From: Arcuatula senhousia
Taxonomy: Eukaryota > Mollusca > Bivalvia > Mytilida > Mytilidae
Direction: 5' to 3'
DNA length: 64,000 nt
Assembly: GCA_963971305.1 (NCBI GenBank)
Contig: OZ020313.1
Span: 23,013,260-23,077,259 of the forward strand
This document shows, in pieces, positions 9,501-21,379 of the stretch (position 1 is its first letter; the number at the start of each line of letters is the position of its first letter). A program made the position numbers and the translations under genes. Below the pieces are notes generated by a model, which searched no databases, was not told where the DNA came from, and saw only the letters and a program-made list of their open reading frames with translations.

Positions 9501-12500
9501 TATATATATTTGTCTTTCATTGCAGCAGAGGTTTTGAAATTATGTTTGTTTTTACCGGACCTCAAGCTGTAAATCAATTTTTGCCAAATTAATCCAAGTG
9601 TAATTTGTAAGAATTTTTGCTGGAGTGACTCCTCAGCATTTTCTGCTGGACAAAAAAGGAGATCGGCCACATTTCAAAATGTCTTGTAGTCAATGGACAA
9701 TATTACAGCATGAATTGAAACTCAGTGCACACTAAAAATTTAGTTGTCCTTCCATGCAAAAATAATGGTGTGAAAAATTTTCTGGTTTAATTGTTATAAA
9801 GCTGATGTCATATTTATTTATTTTATTTGACACAATAACATCAAACTCACTTTTTTTGTGAAAAAAGTTCAATTCTATAGCAACTAATTTATGGTCCTTT
9901 TGATAAACAGCTTATTTGGTCTGTAAAATCAGAAATTTACATAAGACCTATATGGACCTACAGCTACTTGTAAATGCACAAATGACTGTTTATTTCAATA
10001 TAACTGAATCTGCTGAATGGTGCATAACATTTCATGACTACTAAATCTATTTTATTTTTCAGTGGACAAGAAACAGACAAAAGTGTCTTTTATGACAACT
10101 CTTGACAGGGAGTTGTTTCCCACAAAGATGCCCTACAATCGATTTGGCAATGAAATTGCTCCTTTAAGAGGTGCTCCACATAGAGGTCCAGGCTGTTATG
10201 AAAATGAAGATGTAAGATATTTATTGTATCTTACTGCAATAAGATATAGTGATATTGGAGTATGGTCGAAATGTTTGTGACACAGTTTCAATATATATTT
10301 AAACACCTTTTAAAAAATTTGCATTGGAAAACAACATGCAGGGCTGTCAAGTTATGATGGGCCTTCTGTGTGAGATTTGCTAAAAAAACTAGAAGATCAA
10401 AGGAACAAATAAAAAAAATGAAATGTATCAGCCATCAAATTGGGGACTAGAGTGTGTGAGACTCACACTACTTGTGTGTGAAACTTTCTGACAATTAATT
10501 CTGAAACAGCCAGCAATTTGTGTTTTTTTTATTTGTTTAATAGTGCTCATGTTGATAAACAGGATTATAGAAAAATGGTTTTATTAACACATGTAACAAT
10601 TAAAGGGTTGGAAAGTTTCTTTTGGTTAGTTAGTTAAAGGAGATTGTTTAGATAATATCTTGAAAGTATTAATCCTCTGAAATTCACAAAAGTTTGTGTG
10701 CAATCATGATTGATTTTGATTGTGCTGAAACTATTTGAACTGATAAAGTCTCTTTCTTTTTCAGAAAACAAATTTTATATACCAAATTGACAATAAGATT
10801 CTCAGCAATAAAGGTTTCTCCATGGGAGCTAGAACAGGGCCTCGGATACAAAGAGATGTGGTGGTATGTTAATTCATTTAAGCAGTTCAGACATGTATGT
10901 CATGTATGTTTACATGTCAATTGTGAGAAAAATTTGAATGCAACAACAAAAAAAGGCAAACAAATGAAAACCAAACAAAAACAAATAACAAGAATAAACA
11001 TAATACCACAGATAGTGATTGTGTTTTAAAAAAAATAGGAGTCTAATATTTTATTTGGATATTAAATGGATTTAACATTAATATTTACCAATATAATTTT
11101 GTCATCAATTGTGATTTGATAATTTATTTGTTTCATCTAAAATGATTTTTACATTGTTAATTAGAAAAGCTTTAGTACTAACAAGGTGTTTTGTATTATA
11201 TAGTTTTAATAATAAAACTTCTAGGTTACTGTTTTTGGAGTTAATTTAAAATATCTTAAAGAAACAGATGGAATAAAAACTACTTTATGTTGAAGGTTAA
11301 ATATATATACATGTATATATCGAAAAATAAGTTAAACAACGCCTCTTGGATGAATTATATTATTCATTCTAATCATATATATATAAAAGACACATGTTAC
11401 AAATAAACTAAAACTGTCATTTTCCAACCGGTTTCAATCCTATCATCAGGGAAAAATTTTTCCCTGATGATAGGATTGAAACCGGTTGGAAAATGACAGT
11501 TTTAGTTTATTTGTAACATGTGTCTTTTATATATATATGATTAGAATGAATAATATAATTCATCCAAGAGGCATTGTTTAACTTATTTTTCGATATTTTA
11601 TTCCTTGTGCAAGTTTGAACATTTTTTGCTACATGTATATATATACATGCGCTTGTGGTGAATGTAACATCTATGAATTAATACAGAGATTGAAATTATT
11701 CAATATTTTTGTTTTTATTATACATGTATATATATTCATAAATTTATATGTTTTTCTTTTTTTTTAATTATCATATATTTTGCAAGCAGTAATGCATCAA
11801 AATAAAACATATAACTCTTTGTTTTAGTTTAAAACACCATGTCCTACATCTTACCAGAAACCAAATACAGACTTACGAACATTTTCACCAGACAATAAAC
11901 CGTTTCTGGTCGGAGCTGACAGGTTTCCAATTTATAAACGAGATATTGTTGATGTACTACCAGGGTATGTTAATTTGCAAAAATTACCAAAAAAAAAAAA
12001 GAAATAGTACCAGTGATATTTTATTCAAATATCCTCATTCAATATATTAAAAAAAGATATTTAAAGGTGATGGGCTAGCTCAGTTTTTTTTAAGAAAAAT
12101 ATTTTGGATCTTATTTTGATGAAGCAAAAAAAGATTTTGGCAGTAGAGATTAAGAAGAATGGTACTCTGAGGAAGGATAAAAGCAATAAAATAATGTTAA
12201 AAATAAGATAAAGAATATTTTGTCATTACATGTTTAAAAATTAAAAAAATTCTGAACTCCATGTGAATCATAATTCACAAAAAACTCACATTTGAAATAT
12301 GAAAATCAAAGTTACCTCCTTAATAAGTTGTGTTTAAAGGAAAAATCATTTTAAGTTTGTTTGATTGTTTTTATATCATTTTTAGGGCAGGAACATATGA
12401 GCACCAGATCCCGAAAAACAGAAAGGTTCAGTGGCACCAGTCATTTGGTGGCACTCCAATTTTGATGCCATCCATTAGTGTTAAGAGTACCATCAACAAA

Positions 12501-13901
12501 AACACAGATAAGGTACAGTAAAAAAGCATGAACTGTAAAGGGGGATCAGAAGCAGATTAATAAGAGAAGGGCCAGGGGGACCCAGCCCCCCTTTTGGTGG
12601 AAAAATTTGGTTGGATACGTATATAGGAAATTATTGAAGCATAAACAGAGTGCCCCATCCCTTTTAGCCAGTTAGTGGGTCCCCCTTTTCCAAATTGCTG
12701 GATCCACCTCTGGGTGTATTTCCTTGGGTTTATATATCATAAAATTTGTATAGATTATTACATTTTAGAGGTTGTATTTTCATAAATTATCTCAAATTTC
12801 ATTAACATCCAACTGCATGATTTTTTTTTGCCAATATAAAAAATCTCCCATTTTATTGATTTCAAAAATGCACTTTCCATGATATTTCCAGTTTGGATTT
12901 GAACCCTTTTGTTGACATACTTTTTATTTTTCGTAGTAAATTTATTTATTAAGGTACATGGGGGTGTCTAAAAAAATATCCATAGAATTTTCTTTAATTT
13001 GGGCAACAGTAAGCCCTAGAGTGGTGATTTAAATCTTGATAATACAATTAAAAGTTCACCATATGAATTTTTGTAGAAACGACTTTGAAAAATGCATGAT
13101 TTAAGTAATTTTAATATAGAATCAATAGGGAAAATTAAAATTCCCTTCATCTAAGAAAATCTACTCCATAGATTTTTCTTAAAATGTGTGAAAATCTTTG
13201 TCTTTTATAGATTTTTAAATATACTTAATAAGAAAAAAGTAAGTTCACCATCAAAATTTTTGAAAAAGGTGAAAATGTGTTTTTTCCTTATTATTTCTAT
13301 ACAAATTATCTCCCCTTAAAATGTACAGGAAAATATTGAAATTCACAAAGAATGTATATATATTTATCCAAATTTGTTGTAAAATCAATTTTGATGTTTA
13401 CCTAGTCCAATAGAAATCAATTTGAATAGCTAGCATTACAAAATTTTAAGTTATGATAGATGTGCAAAAAAGATGCTCAATAATAGACATTAGACACCCC
13501 ATCTACCTTAAAGATTAGTTACTTTTTATCCTCGAGTCCAACTGAGATGGGGAGGGGATATAGCGTTTGGTTGGTACGTTCGTAATGGTTCTTGTTTTGT
13601 CAATAACTTGGGAACTTAACATCATAGAAGGTTGATATCTGGTCAGTGGGTACATCTTTGATGATAGTCAGCATCAGTACCAAAATTAAGTGAAGTTGAT
13701 CTATATCTTCAGCATGAATGACTCAGGTTAAAGTTTTGGTTAAGGGGATTAGCTGTTGTGTGCGACTGCTCCATTTCTTTATTTTATAATGTTTGTTTTA
13801 TTCAAGTTATTTATTTATTGTTTTTTTTTCAGCTGTACAGTACAAAAGAAGAACAAAAGTACCATAGAAAACTAGCTTATTTGAAGCTCTATTATGATTA
13901 A
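6509..13901 (+). CDS. CIMAP3: Protein pitchfork / ciliary microtubule-associated protein 3
   Basis: Pitchfork (PIFO) is a ciliary protein linked to cilium disassembly and listed among ciliary microtubule-associated proteins. Exons: 6509-6515, 10063-10211, 10765-10863, 11828-11964, 12386-12512, 13833-13901. All phases join, giving 588 nt and 195 residues; the human protein is close to 190. Diagnostic text is GNEIAPLRGAPHRGPGCY, GFSMGARTGPR, the AGTYE repeat-like motif, and the C-terminus HRKLAYLKLYYD, matching the family's conserved ending. The first exon (ATG GAA G, donor GTGATT) is inferred: it gives the needed single-base phase and lies beneath an X-box-like site. Exon 2 has no ATG of its own in the right place (its first complete codon is GAC). 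Introns are 0.4-3.5 kb, and intron 1 is mostly transposons. The family call is firm; exon 1 is probable. Confidence 0.85.
6568..7159 (+). mobile_element. Non-autonomous inverted-repeat element (MITE) in CIMAP3 intron 1
   Basis: The left end AGGACTAGAGCCACGATGCC (continuing into CCATATTTGGCCCT) is matched, inverted, by the right end 'agggccaaatatgagggttcgtggctttagtcct', about 34 bases with a few mismatches. The interior is AT-rich with no reading frame. No clear target duplication was found, so the superfamily is open. Confidence 0.7.
7252..8865 (+). repeat. Repeat family B, copies 2 and 3 head to head; copy 3 split by an insertion
   Basis: Copy 2 (7252-7500) reads in reverse, from 'gcaggtaaaacctgttacgc' to 'accattattgctcccc'. 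Copy 3 starts near 7525 ('gggggagcaataatggtag'), stops at 7648, resumes at 8681 and ends near 8865 ('cgggagcgtcacaggttaacc'). The two hairpin ends face each other. Copy 3 is an empty-site ruler for the 7649-8680 insertion, because copy 1 runs uninterrupted through the same point. Confidence 0.65.
7649..8680 (+). mobile_element. Element with terminal hairpins, nested in family B copy 3
   Basis: The left end is a hairpin GCTCACCTGGACC-GAA-GGTCCATGTGAGC (7650-7678, one mismatch), followed by a CGT trinucleotide run (about 7696-7740). The right end has CCAGGTGAGC, the inverse of the left GCTCACCTGG, then a second hairpin AGGCTCC-TG-GGAGCCT. Between about 7980 and 8620 there are four imperfect units of roughly 155-165 bp with the shared text 'gctctacaaaagt' and 'aaactattagcagatagag'. 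An open frame at the left (7681-7935) is a by-product of the CGT run. The boundary comes from comparison with family B copy 1. Confidence 0.7.
8935..9230 (+). repeat. Repeat family B, copy 4 (5' truncated)
   Basis: It shares 'gaattttccttcaa', 'cccgaactttcagtgtc' and the ending 'gggagcgtaacaggttaaacctgcatcat' with the other copies but lacks the left hairpin. Diverged. Between 9231 and 10062, still in CIMAP3 intron 1, I see only AT-rich sequence with no supported feature. Confidence 0.6.
11317..11596. repeat. 280-bp near-perfect palindrome with no spacer
   Basis: The two 140-base arms meet between 11456 and 11457 at GGGAAAAA/TTTTTCCC. Comparing the arms base by base, I find a single mismatch (C versus T near 11341 and 11572). 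It lies in CIMAP3 intron 3. It contains 'gattgaaaccggttgg', a phrase I have met near the ends of some mollusc retroelements, but that link is weak. It could be a foldback element or a local inverted duplication. Confidence 0.9.
12540..12715 (+). repeat. Short dispersed repeat ('ggatccacctctg' type) in CIMAP3 intron 5
   Basis: The text 'gggacccagccccccttttg' and 'gtgggtcccccttttcc ... ggatccacctctg' recurs in diverged form at about 44944-45075 ('gagccccccctttt', 'cagatccgccaccgg') and as a fragment near 60410. No ends could be defined. The rest of intron 5 (12716-13832) shows no gene. Confidence 0.45.
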
Positions 13902-13986
13902 AAGAATTTGTAATACATGTAAGATGATCAAAAGAGGTGTGTGAAAGTGAGTGTTATTTGTGTTTCATCCCAGTGGTAAACATTTG

Positions 13987-13992
13987 AATAAA
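13987..13992 (+). terminator. Polyadenylation signal of CIMAP3
   Basis: AATAAA lies 85 bases after the stop codon, followed by 'gttacttgtgaatgttttttttttt', a plausible T-rich downstream element. This gives a short 3' UTR. Confidence 0.65.
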
Positions 13993-14041
13993 GTTACTTG
14001 TGAATGTTTTTTTTTTTTATCAAAGATTGATGTAAAGGATA

Positions 14042-14156
14042 GGGCTGCCAACCATCCCGATTTTCAGGTCTTTATTTTATAATTAAATGAATGAACCAAA
14101 ACATCACAGAAATAATTAAAAATTCGATTTCAAAGTTTCAAGAGTTGGTAGCCCTG
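14042..14156 (+). repeat. Small inverted-repeat element candidate
   Basis: AGGGCTGCCAAC at the left is mirrored by GTTGGTAGCCCT at the right (one mismatch) around about 90 AT-rich bases. The ends look hAT-like, but flanking bases do not give a clear duplication. Confidence 0.4.
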
Positions 14157-16078
14157 AAAGAATATGACACTTTTTATCCAAGTATTTATTTTGTATTATG
14201 ACATATGTATTGTCTTGATTAAATTGTATAGTCTTTTTAAATTTAAAATGATTTGACATAAACTGTGATTTTAAAATATTATGAAGGAAAAATTCCTTAT
14301 ATGATCTGATTTTCAAATGTTGCTGATGATTTTAAAACATTTGCACGACATGATCTTTTTGATTTTGAAATTTTGCTGTATGAAAGTTAAATTGAATGGT
14401 ATCAGTGACTGTAGTGAATTAGATAATGGAATGCCTGCAAATATCATATGTTTGAATTGTATTCTACATGTTGTATGTGATAATATTTTACTATTTTTAT
14501 TTTTTATCATAATTTTATTTCATTAAATCATTTTTATCTATATTTTCATGTTTCTGGATGTTTTTCATTTTTAGGATATTTAAAGACTTAGAACTTTATA
14601 TAAATATCACAATTTTTAAAGGAATGAAATACAAGTCCTTTGGGTAATAAGCCTTCTAAAATGTAGTTTTATTGACATAAAACAGGCATTTTTACAGCAT
14701 TATATAAAATAATTATCATAAATTCTTTTTGTTTTTTACTCAATTTTATTGACCGGTCACGGGTCAATTATTTAGGACTTCTTCATATATACCCAACCTA
14801 AAAGACCAGGAAAATTAGGCTCTGCCCATTCTTGTGAATAAAATAAATACGTAATACATTAGTGCCCAAAATTTTATGTGCTATCAACATAAAAATATGA
14901 ATTGACAAGACCTTTATTGATCACTTCTTAAGCATGTTCTGTGTACTATACATGTATTTGTTTGTACAGTGGTTATGAAGATTGACAACATGTTGAATGA
15001 AATGATCATGACCACTCATGTAAGGTGGATTTAATGTTAACATTAATATGTGGTACAGCAAAGAGGTTTAGTAATTTTTTTTTCACTTATTTGGGGTGTT
15101 TTACACTACATTCTTCATATAATGTGATTTTCATTCTGTTTTAAGTAGGTAACAATATGAGGTTGTGTTACATGTATAGATTCATTCTGTTATATCTGCA
15201 AGTTTCAATTTGAGGTTGTGTAACATAGATTCATTCCAGATCTCATTATTATCTATTAATTGGTCTTTTTTAAGCCCCATCTACTGAAGTAAGGGGCATA
15301 TAGTGTTTGGGTCCGTCTGTCCATTGGTCCCAAATGTTGTAAGATGGAATATCATGTTTTATGAACATATTCTTGTTTAGTTAATATTTGAATATGGATT
15401 TTTGTTTTGTTTTGTTTGAAAGATTCTATGTATGACCATGTATTTATTGTTATATTTATCAAATATTTTCAAGTCATATTAAAACAATATAAACTCATAA
15501 AAAATTGTTTATGAAATCCCTAGCAAATGACACACTATTTTGGTTGAGTACTTTTGACGAACAATAATATATCTCTATACAATGGAAATTAAAGATCAAA
15601 TGAAGAAACTGCATCCAGTACTTTGTTCTAGACTAATGGTTATTTAAAAACAGGATCAACCAAAATTGAAGATCTTGGTACTATGCTGGTTTTATATTAC
15701 AGTTTGATTGTTAAACAATATCGTCTTTGTATTCAAATGTGAATAATAGTACTTTAAGTTATGCTAATGTCTCAAAACTTGTTCTTATTTTGCTTCTCAG
15801 GGAAGTAAATATGGATCTTGTGAGACACAAAGCGCTGCATTGAATTTCCTTAGATCTACTTACTCAACACATGAAAATTATAAACTTATGGTAATTTAAT
15901 AAATCAAACAGAGTTTCATGAGACCTCAATTATTTAAAATAAGGAATGATGGGTAAAACTGACTTTCCTGATTTCTGATTTATAAATCAATGTTGTGCTG
16001 TATTAGTGTATAAAGTTTCATACAGTTAAACTTCTCATGTACTATAATGAAAGCTTTTTAAGGCATCAAAAGAATAAT
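14157..16078. other. Intergenic, no gene seen
   Basis: AT-rich sequence downstream of CIMAP3. Short open frames on both strands at 14116-14526 have low-complexity composition and no family resemblance. A fragment at about 15275-15350 ('gccccatctactgaagtaag', 'gtttgggtccgtctgtcc') resembles fragments at 13530-13600 and 62540-62650. Confidence 0.6.
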
Positions 16079-17543
16079 AAAAAGCTTTGCCGAGCGCAGC
16101 ATGATACGACCGCAACATGTTGAACCCTATACGTTTTAGGCCCAATATGGATAGTCTATTGCTCTGGACACAAAGGTTTTTGACGCATGCTTCTTGACAT
16201 GGACTTTCGACCCATAGGGTAAAAATATAAATTTTCAATTTTGTATTCTACTTTTGAAAAGAAAAGTGTTTGGGGAAAAAATTAAAAATCGAACCAGAAA
16301 TTTTTTTAAATTATGATTACAGCCCCTTAGGTAATGAGCGAAAAAAAGGTGGGGTCTCAAAAATTTATTCTTAAATTTAGAATTGCTACTAGGCAAGGAT
16401 GAACTTGTAAAAAAATTTTTTTAATCGGACCAGAAATAAAGAAGTTATGATTTTGGCCCCTTTTGGTCCCTAACAACATAACAGTAAAAAAGGGGACACA
16501 AAAATATATCTGCTACTTGACAAGAATAAACTTGCAAAAAAATTGTAAAAATCAGACAAGAATTAAAAAAGTTTCAATTTTGGCCCCTTTTGCCCCTTAT
16601 TACGTAACAGTTGAAAAAGGGGTGGGGTCGCAAAAATAAATTCTCAAATTTGGATTCGCTACTTGACAAAAATAAACTTGCAAAAAAAAATTTCAAAAAC
16701 AAACCAGAAATAAAAAAGTTTTGATTACGGCCCCTTTTGGCCCCTAATTACAAAACAAGTGAAAAAAGGGATGGTGGCAAAAATTAATTCTCAAATTTGG
16801 ATTCGCTACCTGACAAGAATAAACTTGCAAATAAAAAATTCAAAATCGGACCACAAATAAAAAAAAGTTCGATTTTGGCCCCATTTGGCCCCTACTTACG
16901 TAATAGGGTAAAAAAAAAGTGGGGTCGCAAAAATTTATTCTTAAATTTGTATCTGCTATTTGACAAGAACAAACATGCAAAAAAAAATTTCAAAATCGGA
17001 CCACAAATAAAAAAGTTTTTATTTTGGCCCCTAATTACACAAAGGGGAAAAAGGGGGCTAAAAATTCATCAGGTTTATTCTTTTATTGTAAAAAACATTC
17101 TTGACAAATTTCACAGCAATAGGCCAACTAGGACCAAAGTTATGGTGGAAACAAGTAAAATATTTGAATTTTTTGCCCCTTTTGGACCCCTAATTTTGAA
17201 ACAAAAAAAGGGGGACCCCCAAAATCAATCCCATTCATCCTTGTATGGTAAGGAACATCACTGTCAAATTTCATAGCAATCAGATAACTAGAACTAAAGT
17301 TATTGTGGAAACAAACAAAAAAGTAGTATTTTTGGCCCCTAATTTCTAAAAGAAAAATGGGGGGACCCCCAAAATCAATCCCATTCATCCTTTTATGGTA
17401 AGGAACATCTATGTCAAGTTTCATAGCAATTGGATAACTGGAACTAAAGATATTGTGGAAAAACTAAAAAGTTAACAGACGACGACAACGACGACAGCAT
17501 CATACCATAATACGTCCGCAAATTTTTTGCGGTGGTATAAAAA
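16079..17543 (+). repeat. Repeat family R, copy 2, with internal ~110-bp units
   Basis: It starts AAAGCTTTGCCGAGCGCAGC with ATACGACCGCAA close by, and ends with 'acgacgacaacgacgac' and 'ttttgcggtggtataaaaac'. From about 16260 to 17460 it is built from roughly ten diverged units of about 100-120 bp sharing 'cggaccagaaataaaaaagtt', 'ggccccttttggcccctaatt' and 'acttgacaagaataaacttgc'. Unit drift is strong, so the array is old. The open frames inside (16797-17276, 17140-17424) follow from unit lengths, not from a gene. Confidence 0.75.
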
Positions 17544-17545
17544 CT

Positions 17546-18820
17546 GATGTTTTAAACTTGTGAAAGACTTTTGGTCCAAAAGTTTCCACAAAACATTAGA
17601 TTTCAAAAATTTCCTTCGTTGGCATAAGGGTTTCGGATGCTTAGCAACCTAAGCCTAAAAATCAAGACCATAATCAATAATTAAGAGGCAGCAAATCTTA
17701 CTGAAAACCAATACTACAAATTTTCAGAAAAATGTGTACAGCAGTTACTAAGGAGTTGCATCCAAAGAGTGTTTCTATGAGTTGAACAGCACAAAGTATA
17801 CACACCCTATGTGTTCCACTATTCGAGTATCAATTCCCTGAGGAATTAGTATTGATCTACTGCAAGCACTTTAAAAGTGAACTTGCATGTATTTGAAAAT
17901 CATTTCAACAGTCAAATTATTAAAGCATTTGGGTAGTGTGAAATGCAGAAATTTGGATTTTCTGCAAATTTGTAAGTTCAAAGGGCCACAAAATTTTGCC
18001 GATCATCCTGGCAAGTTTTATTTAAATCTATTCAGTAGTTTCAGAGGAGTTGTATCTGCAAGATTTCACAATTTTTTATGTTCAAAGGGCCATAATTCTC
18101 ACAAAATTTTGCTTATCATCCTGATAATATGCACAGCTATATAGGTCTCAGTCTTGTATTGTTTTTCCCATAGACTCCAATAGTAATATAAACCTGACAT
18201 TTTTGGATTTTAAAAAAAAATAGTTAAAATGATTCAAAACAATGGTATATTTTTACAATAAAAGAAGTGTCAAAAGATATTTTTAAGGGGGAGATTAAAA
18301 TAAGTGCCACAAACTTTGGTACACCACCCAAAAAAAAAAAGTTTTCTTCTACTTTCACACTTTAACTTCAAAAAGCAAAAATACCCCTATTTTTATGAAT
18401 TGTTTTTATTAGAAAATGTAATTTTCTCATTTCCCAAAGTTAATGATGTCATAGTGTGGTGTCTTACCATCAATAAGAGCAAAAAGTTAGAAACAAATGC
18501 TTGAAAATTAATGCTGCAAACAACACAGAGAAAAGGCACTATATTTTAATAGCATCCATGTTTGAATACAAGACTGGTACCTATATAGTGTACTTCTTGT
18601 ATAAATCAAATACATATTTTGTCAAAATTCCCAGTCGCACAACTTAAAAACATTTTTTTTTCATAGACCTAAAGGTAAATTCCTACTGATGTAAACTATG
18701 GAGTACATTTGCATTAAATGAAAAGCTTCACAGGTAAAATTCTCTTTTTTATATTATTGAATTGTCTCATTTAGATTAAACAAGGGGTTGCACTAAGTCG
18801 TGCTAAGCATACCCCCACTC
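17546..18820. other. Intergenic, no gene seen
   Basis: Diverged repeat-like phrases recur near 17990-18120 and 21440-21600 ('aagtttcattaaattctg', 'agtttcagagga'). There is no supported coding region, RNA gene or clear element end. Confidence 0.5.
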
Positions 18821-19460
18821 CACCAATCAGAAAACAGGAAGTAGATGACCGACTGACCTGGAAAGGGGAGGCATGGTACAACTCATCATGCTAAAGCTGT
18901 ATACCAAATTTGAAATAAAACCCTTTTGTAGAAGCCGAGAAATCTGTTACGAAAAATTGTCTATTTTTGACCCATAAAAAGTCTAGATGTCGGCTCGGAA
19001 AACAGGAAGTAGATGATGGACTGACCTGGAAAGGGGAGGCACAGTATAACTAATCATGCTGAAGCTGTGTACCAAATTTGAAACCAATCCATCCAGTAGA
19101 AGCCGAGATATCTGTTACAAAAAATTTCACATTTCAAATTTTTTACCCTTAAGTCGGCTCAGAAAACAGGAAGAAGATGATGGACTGATCTGGAAAGGGG
19201 AGGCACGGTATAACTCATCATGTTGAATCTGTGTACCAAATTTGAAATCAATCCATCCAGTAGAAGCTGAGAAATCTGTTACGAAAAATTTCACATTTCA
19301 AATTATTTACCCTAAAAAAGTCTAAGTCGGCTCGGAAAACAAGAAGTAGATGATGGACTGACCTGGAAAGAGAAGGCATGGTATTACTCATTATGCTGAA
19401 TGTACCAAATTTGAAACCAATCCATCCAGTAGAAGCAGAGTAATTGAACCGGACAGATGG
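18821..19460 (+). repeat. Tandem array, about four units of 164-173 bp
   Basis: The anchor 'aaaacaggaagtagatga' occurs at about 18831, 18999, 19163 and 19336 (slightly changed in units 3 and 4). Each unit carries 'gactgacctggaaagggga', 'ctgtgtaccaaatttgaaa' and 'ccagtagaagccgagaaatc'. The array ends with 'ggacagatggacagacaagg'. An open frame on the minus strand (19248-19517) is a by-product. Confidence 0.8.
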
Positions 19461-20249
19461 ACAGACAAGGTGTGGGGGTATAATAAAATTTCTAGGTTCA
19501 AATGGCCATAACTCCAACTAAATATTACATATGGACAAGAAAATGTGTCAAACAGACACAGTGCCCCACCTTTATATTTATCAAACAGCTAGGTTATCTA
19601 TCAATTACGAAGCAAACCTCGTTACCCATTATTGTCACTAAGTGGGAATTGACTTGAACTTTTCAAAATTTTAAGTGCTCATTCATGTAGCAAAAGAAGG
19701 TCAAAGCAAGCATCTGAACCATGTCTAATTGCTAATCATACCTAGATGCACCTACCATATCACTTTGGTTAAAGTGGTATTTGCCTGTTAGCAGGAGTGA
19801 ACCTTAATCATTCTTCTGTAAGTGGTCATCCATGCGAAAATATAGGTCACATCCAGCATCTGAAGCATGCATTGTGCTTAGCATCACTATGTGCACCTAC
19901 CATACCAATATGGTTGGTGTGGAACTTGTCAGTAAGCGGGAATGGACTTAAACCATTTTTATGTAAGAGGCCATCCATGTGAAAAATAAAGAAAATAATG
20001 AGATGTGGAATAAGTGTACGAGACACAGCCAACAATTAAACGGCAATTTAGAACAAGAGTTGACACTTAATTATGTCTCGCCTGTCTGCACCATCACAGA
20101 ACTCATTGAAGGTCTAGCTTGGCCTACGAAAAGTTAAGGTCAAGGTCATGTGACAGATGACAGAATTCCATTTAACAATCACAAAAATGTCTGAAGTGTG
20201 TTCTAGATACCATAGTTATTGAGAAACAATGAAGAAGACCAACATTCAC

Positions 20250-21275
20250 TAAGTCGTTCAACCATGAAAATGAGGTCAAGGTCACATTACATGGTGACGT
20301 CAGTTGTGTATACCATAATCCCCAAATATCAGATGCCAAGCTATAATATTATACTTTTCACTTAACTCATTTTCCACCCAAAAACCAAAAACAGTTCACA
20401 AAGTCACTGAACTGTGAAAATGGGGTCAGGGTCACACAACATGGTGTCAGTTGTGTAGACCAAACCCTAAATATCTGTATACCAAATATCAGATGCCTAG
20501 CTATTATACTTTTCACTTGATTTATTTTCCTCAAAAGTTTTAATTGTCCCAAAAATCATCTAAGTCCACAGAGTCACTGAACCATGAAAATGGGGTCAGG
20601 GTCAAATGGCATGGGGCCAGTTGCATAAACCATAACCCGAAGTGTCTGTATACCAGATGTCAGATGCCGAGCTATTATACTTTTCACTTAATTCATTTTC
20701 CACAAAAGTCTTACAAAGGGGTTTGTTGGCACGAAAAAACATCTAAGTTCACAGAGTCGCTGAACCATGAAATTGGGGTCAGGGTCAATCGGCATGGTGA
20801 CAGTTGTGTAGACCATAACCCCAACTGTCTGTATACCAAATATAAGATGCCTAGCTATTATACTTTTCTTGTAATTCATTTTCCACAAAAGTCTTACAAA
20901 GGGGTTTGTTGGTCCGAAAAAAACATCTAAGTTCACAGAGTCGCTGAACCATGAAATTGGGGTCAGGGTCAAACGGCATGGTGCCAGTTGTGTAGACCAT
21001 AATCCCAGGTGTCTGTATACCAAATATAAGATGCCTAGCTATTATACTTTTCACTTAATTCATTTTCCACAAAAGTCTTACAAAGGGGTCTTTTGGCCAG
21101 AAAAAAACATCTAAGTTCACAGAGTCGCTGAACCATGAAATTTGGGTCAGGGTCAAACGGCATAATGCCAGTTGCGTAGACCATAACCCCAACTGTCTGT
21201 ATACCAAATACCAGATGCCTAGCTATTATACTTTTCTTGTAATTCATTTTCCACAAAAGTCTTACAAAAAAGTTA
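20250..21275 (+). repeat. Tandem array, five to six units of about 184 bp
   Basis: The anchor 'gaaccatgaaa' appears near 20579, 20763, 20947 and 21131, exactly 184 apart, with more diverged units near 20265 and 20395. Each has 'ggggtcagggtcaaacggca', 'ctgtctgtataccaaat', 'gatgcctagctattatac' and 'cattttccacaaaagtctta'. The units at 20763, 20947 and 21131 are nearly identical, so amplification is recent. It is followed by 'ggacggactgacggatggac' and 'actatatacgtaggcggggc'. Overlapping minus-strand open frames are repeats of the same translation. Confidence 0.85.
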
Positions 21276-21379
21276 ACGCTGCCGTAAGTGGGAATTTGGA
21301 AATATGAGGATTTGGGACGGACTGACGGATGGACATACGAACAGACCGAACACTATATACGTAGGCGGGGCATAAAAAT

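Noticed and set aside
10062..10280. CIMAP3 starting at a GTG in exon 2
   Set aside because: The GTG spans the AG acceptor, and nuclear genes start at ATG. A spliced first exon is the better reading.
16797..17424. A 159-residue plus-strand and a 94-residue minus-strand frame
   Set aside because: They run through the ~110-bp units of repeat family R and simply translate the same unit several times.
20544..21256. Overlapping frames of 60-130 residues in the 184-bp array
   Set aside because: They repeat the same translation once per unit; the frames follow from the array, and similar text appears on both strands.
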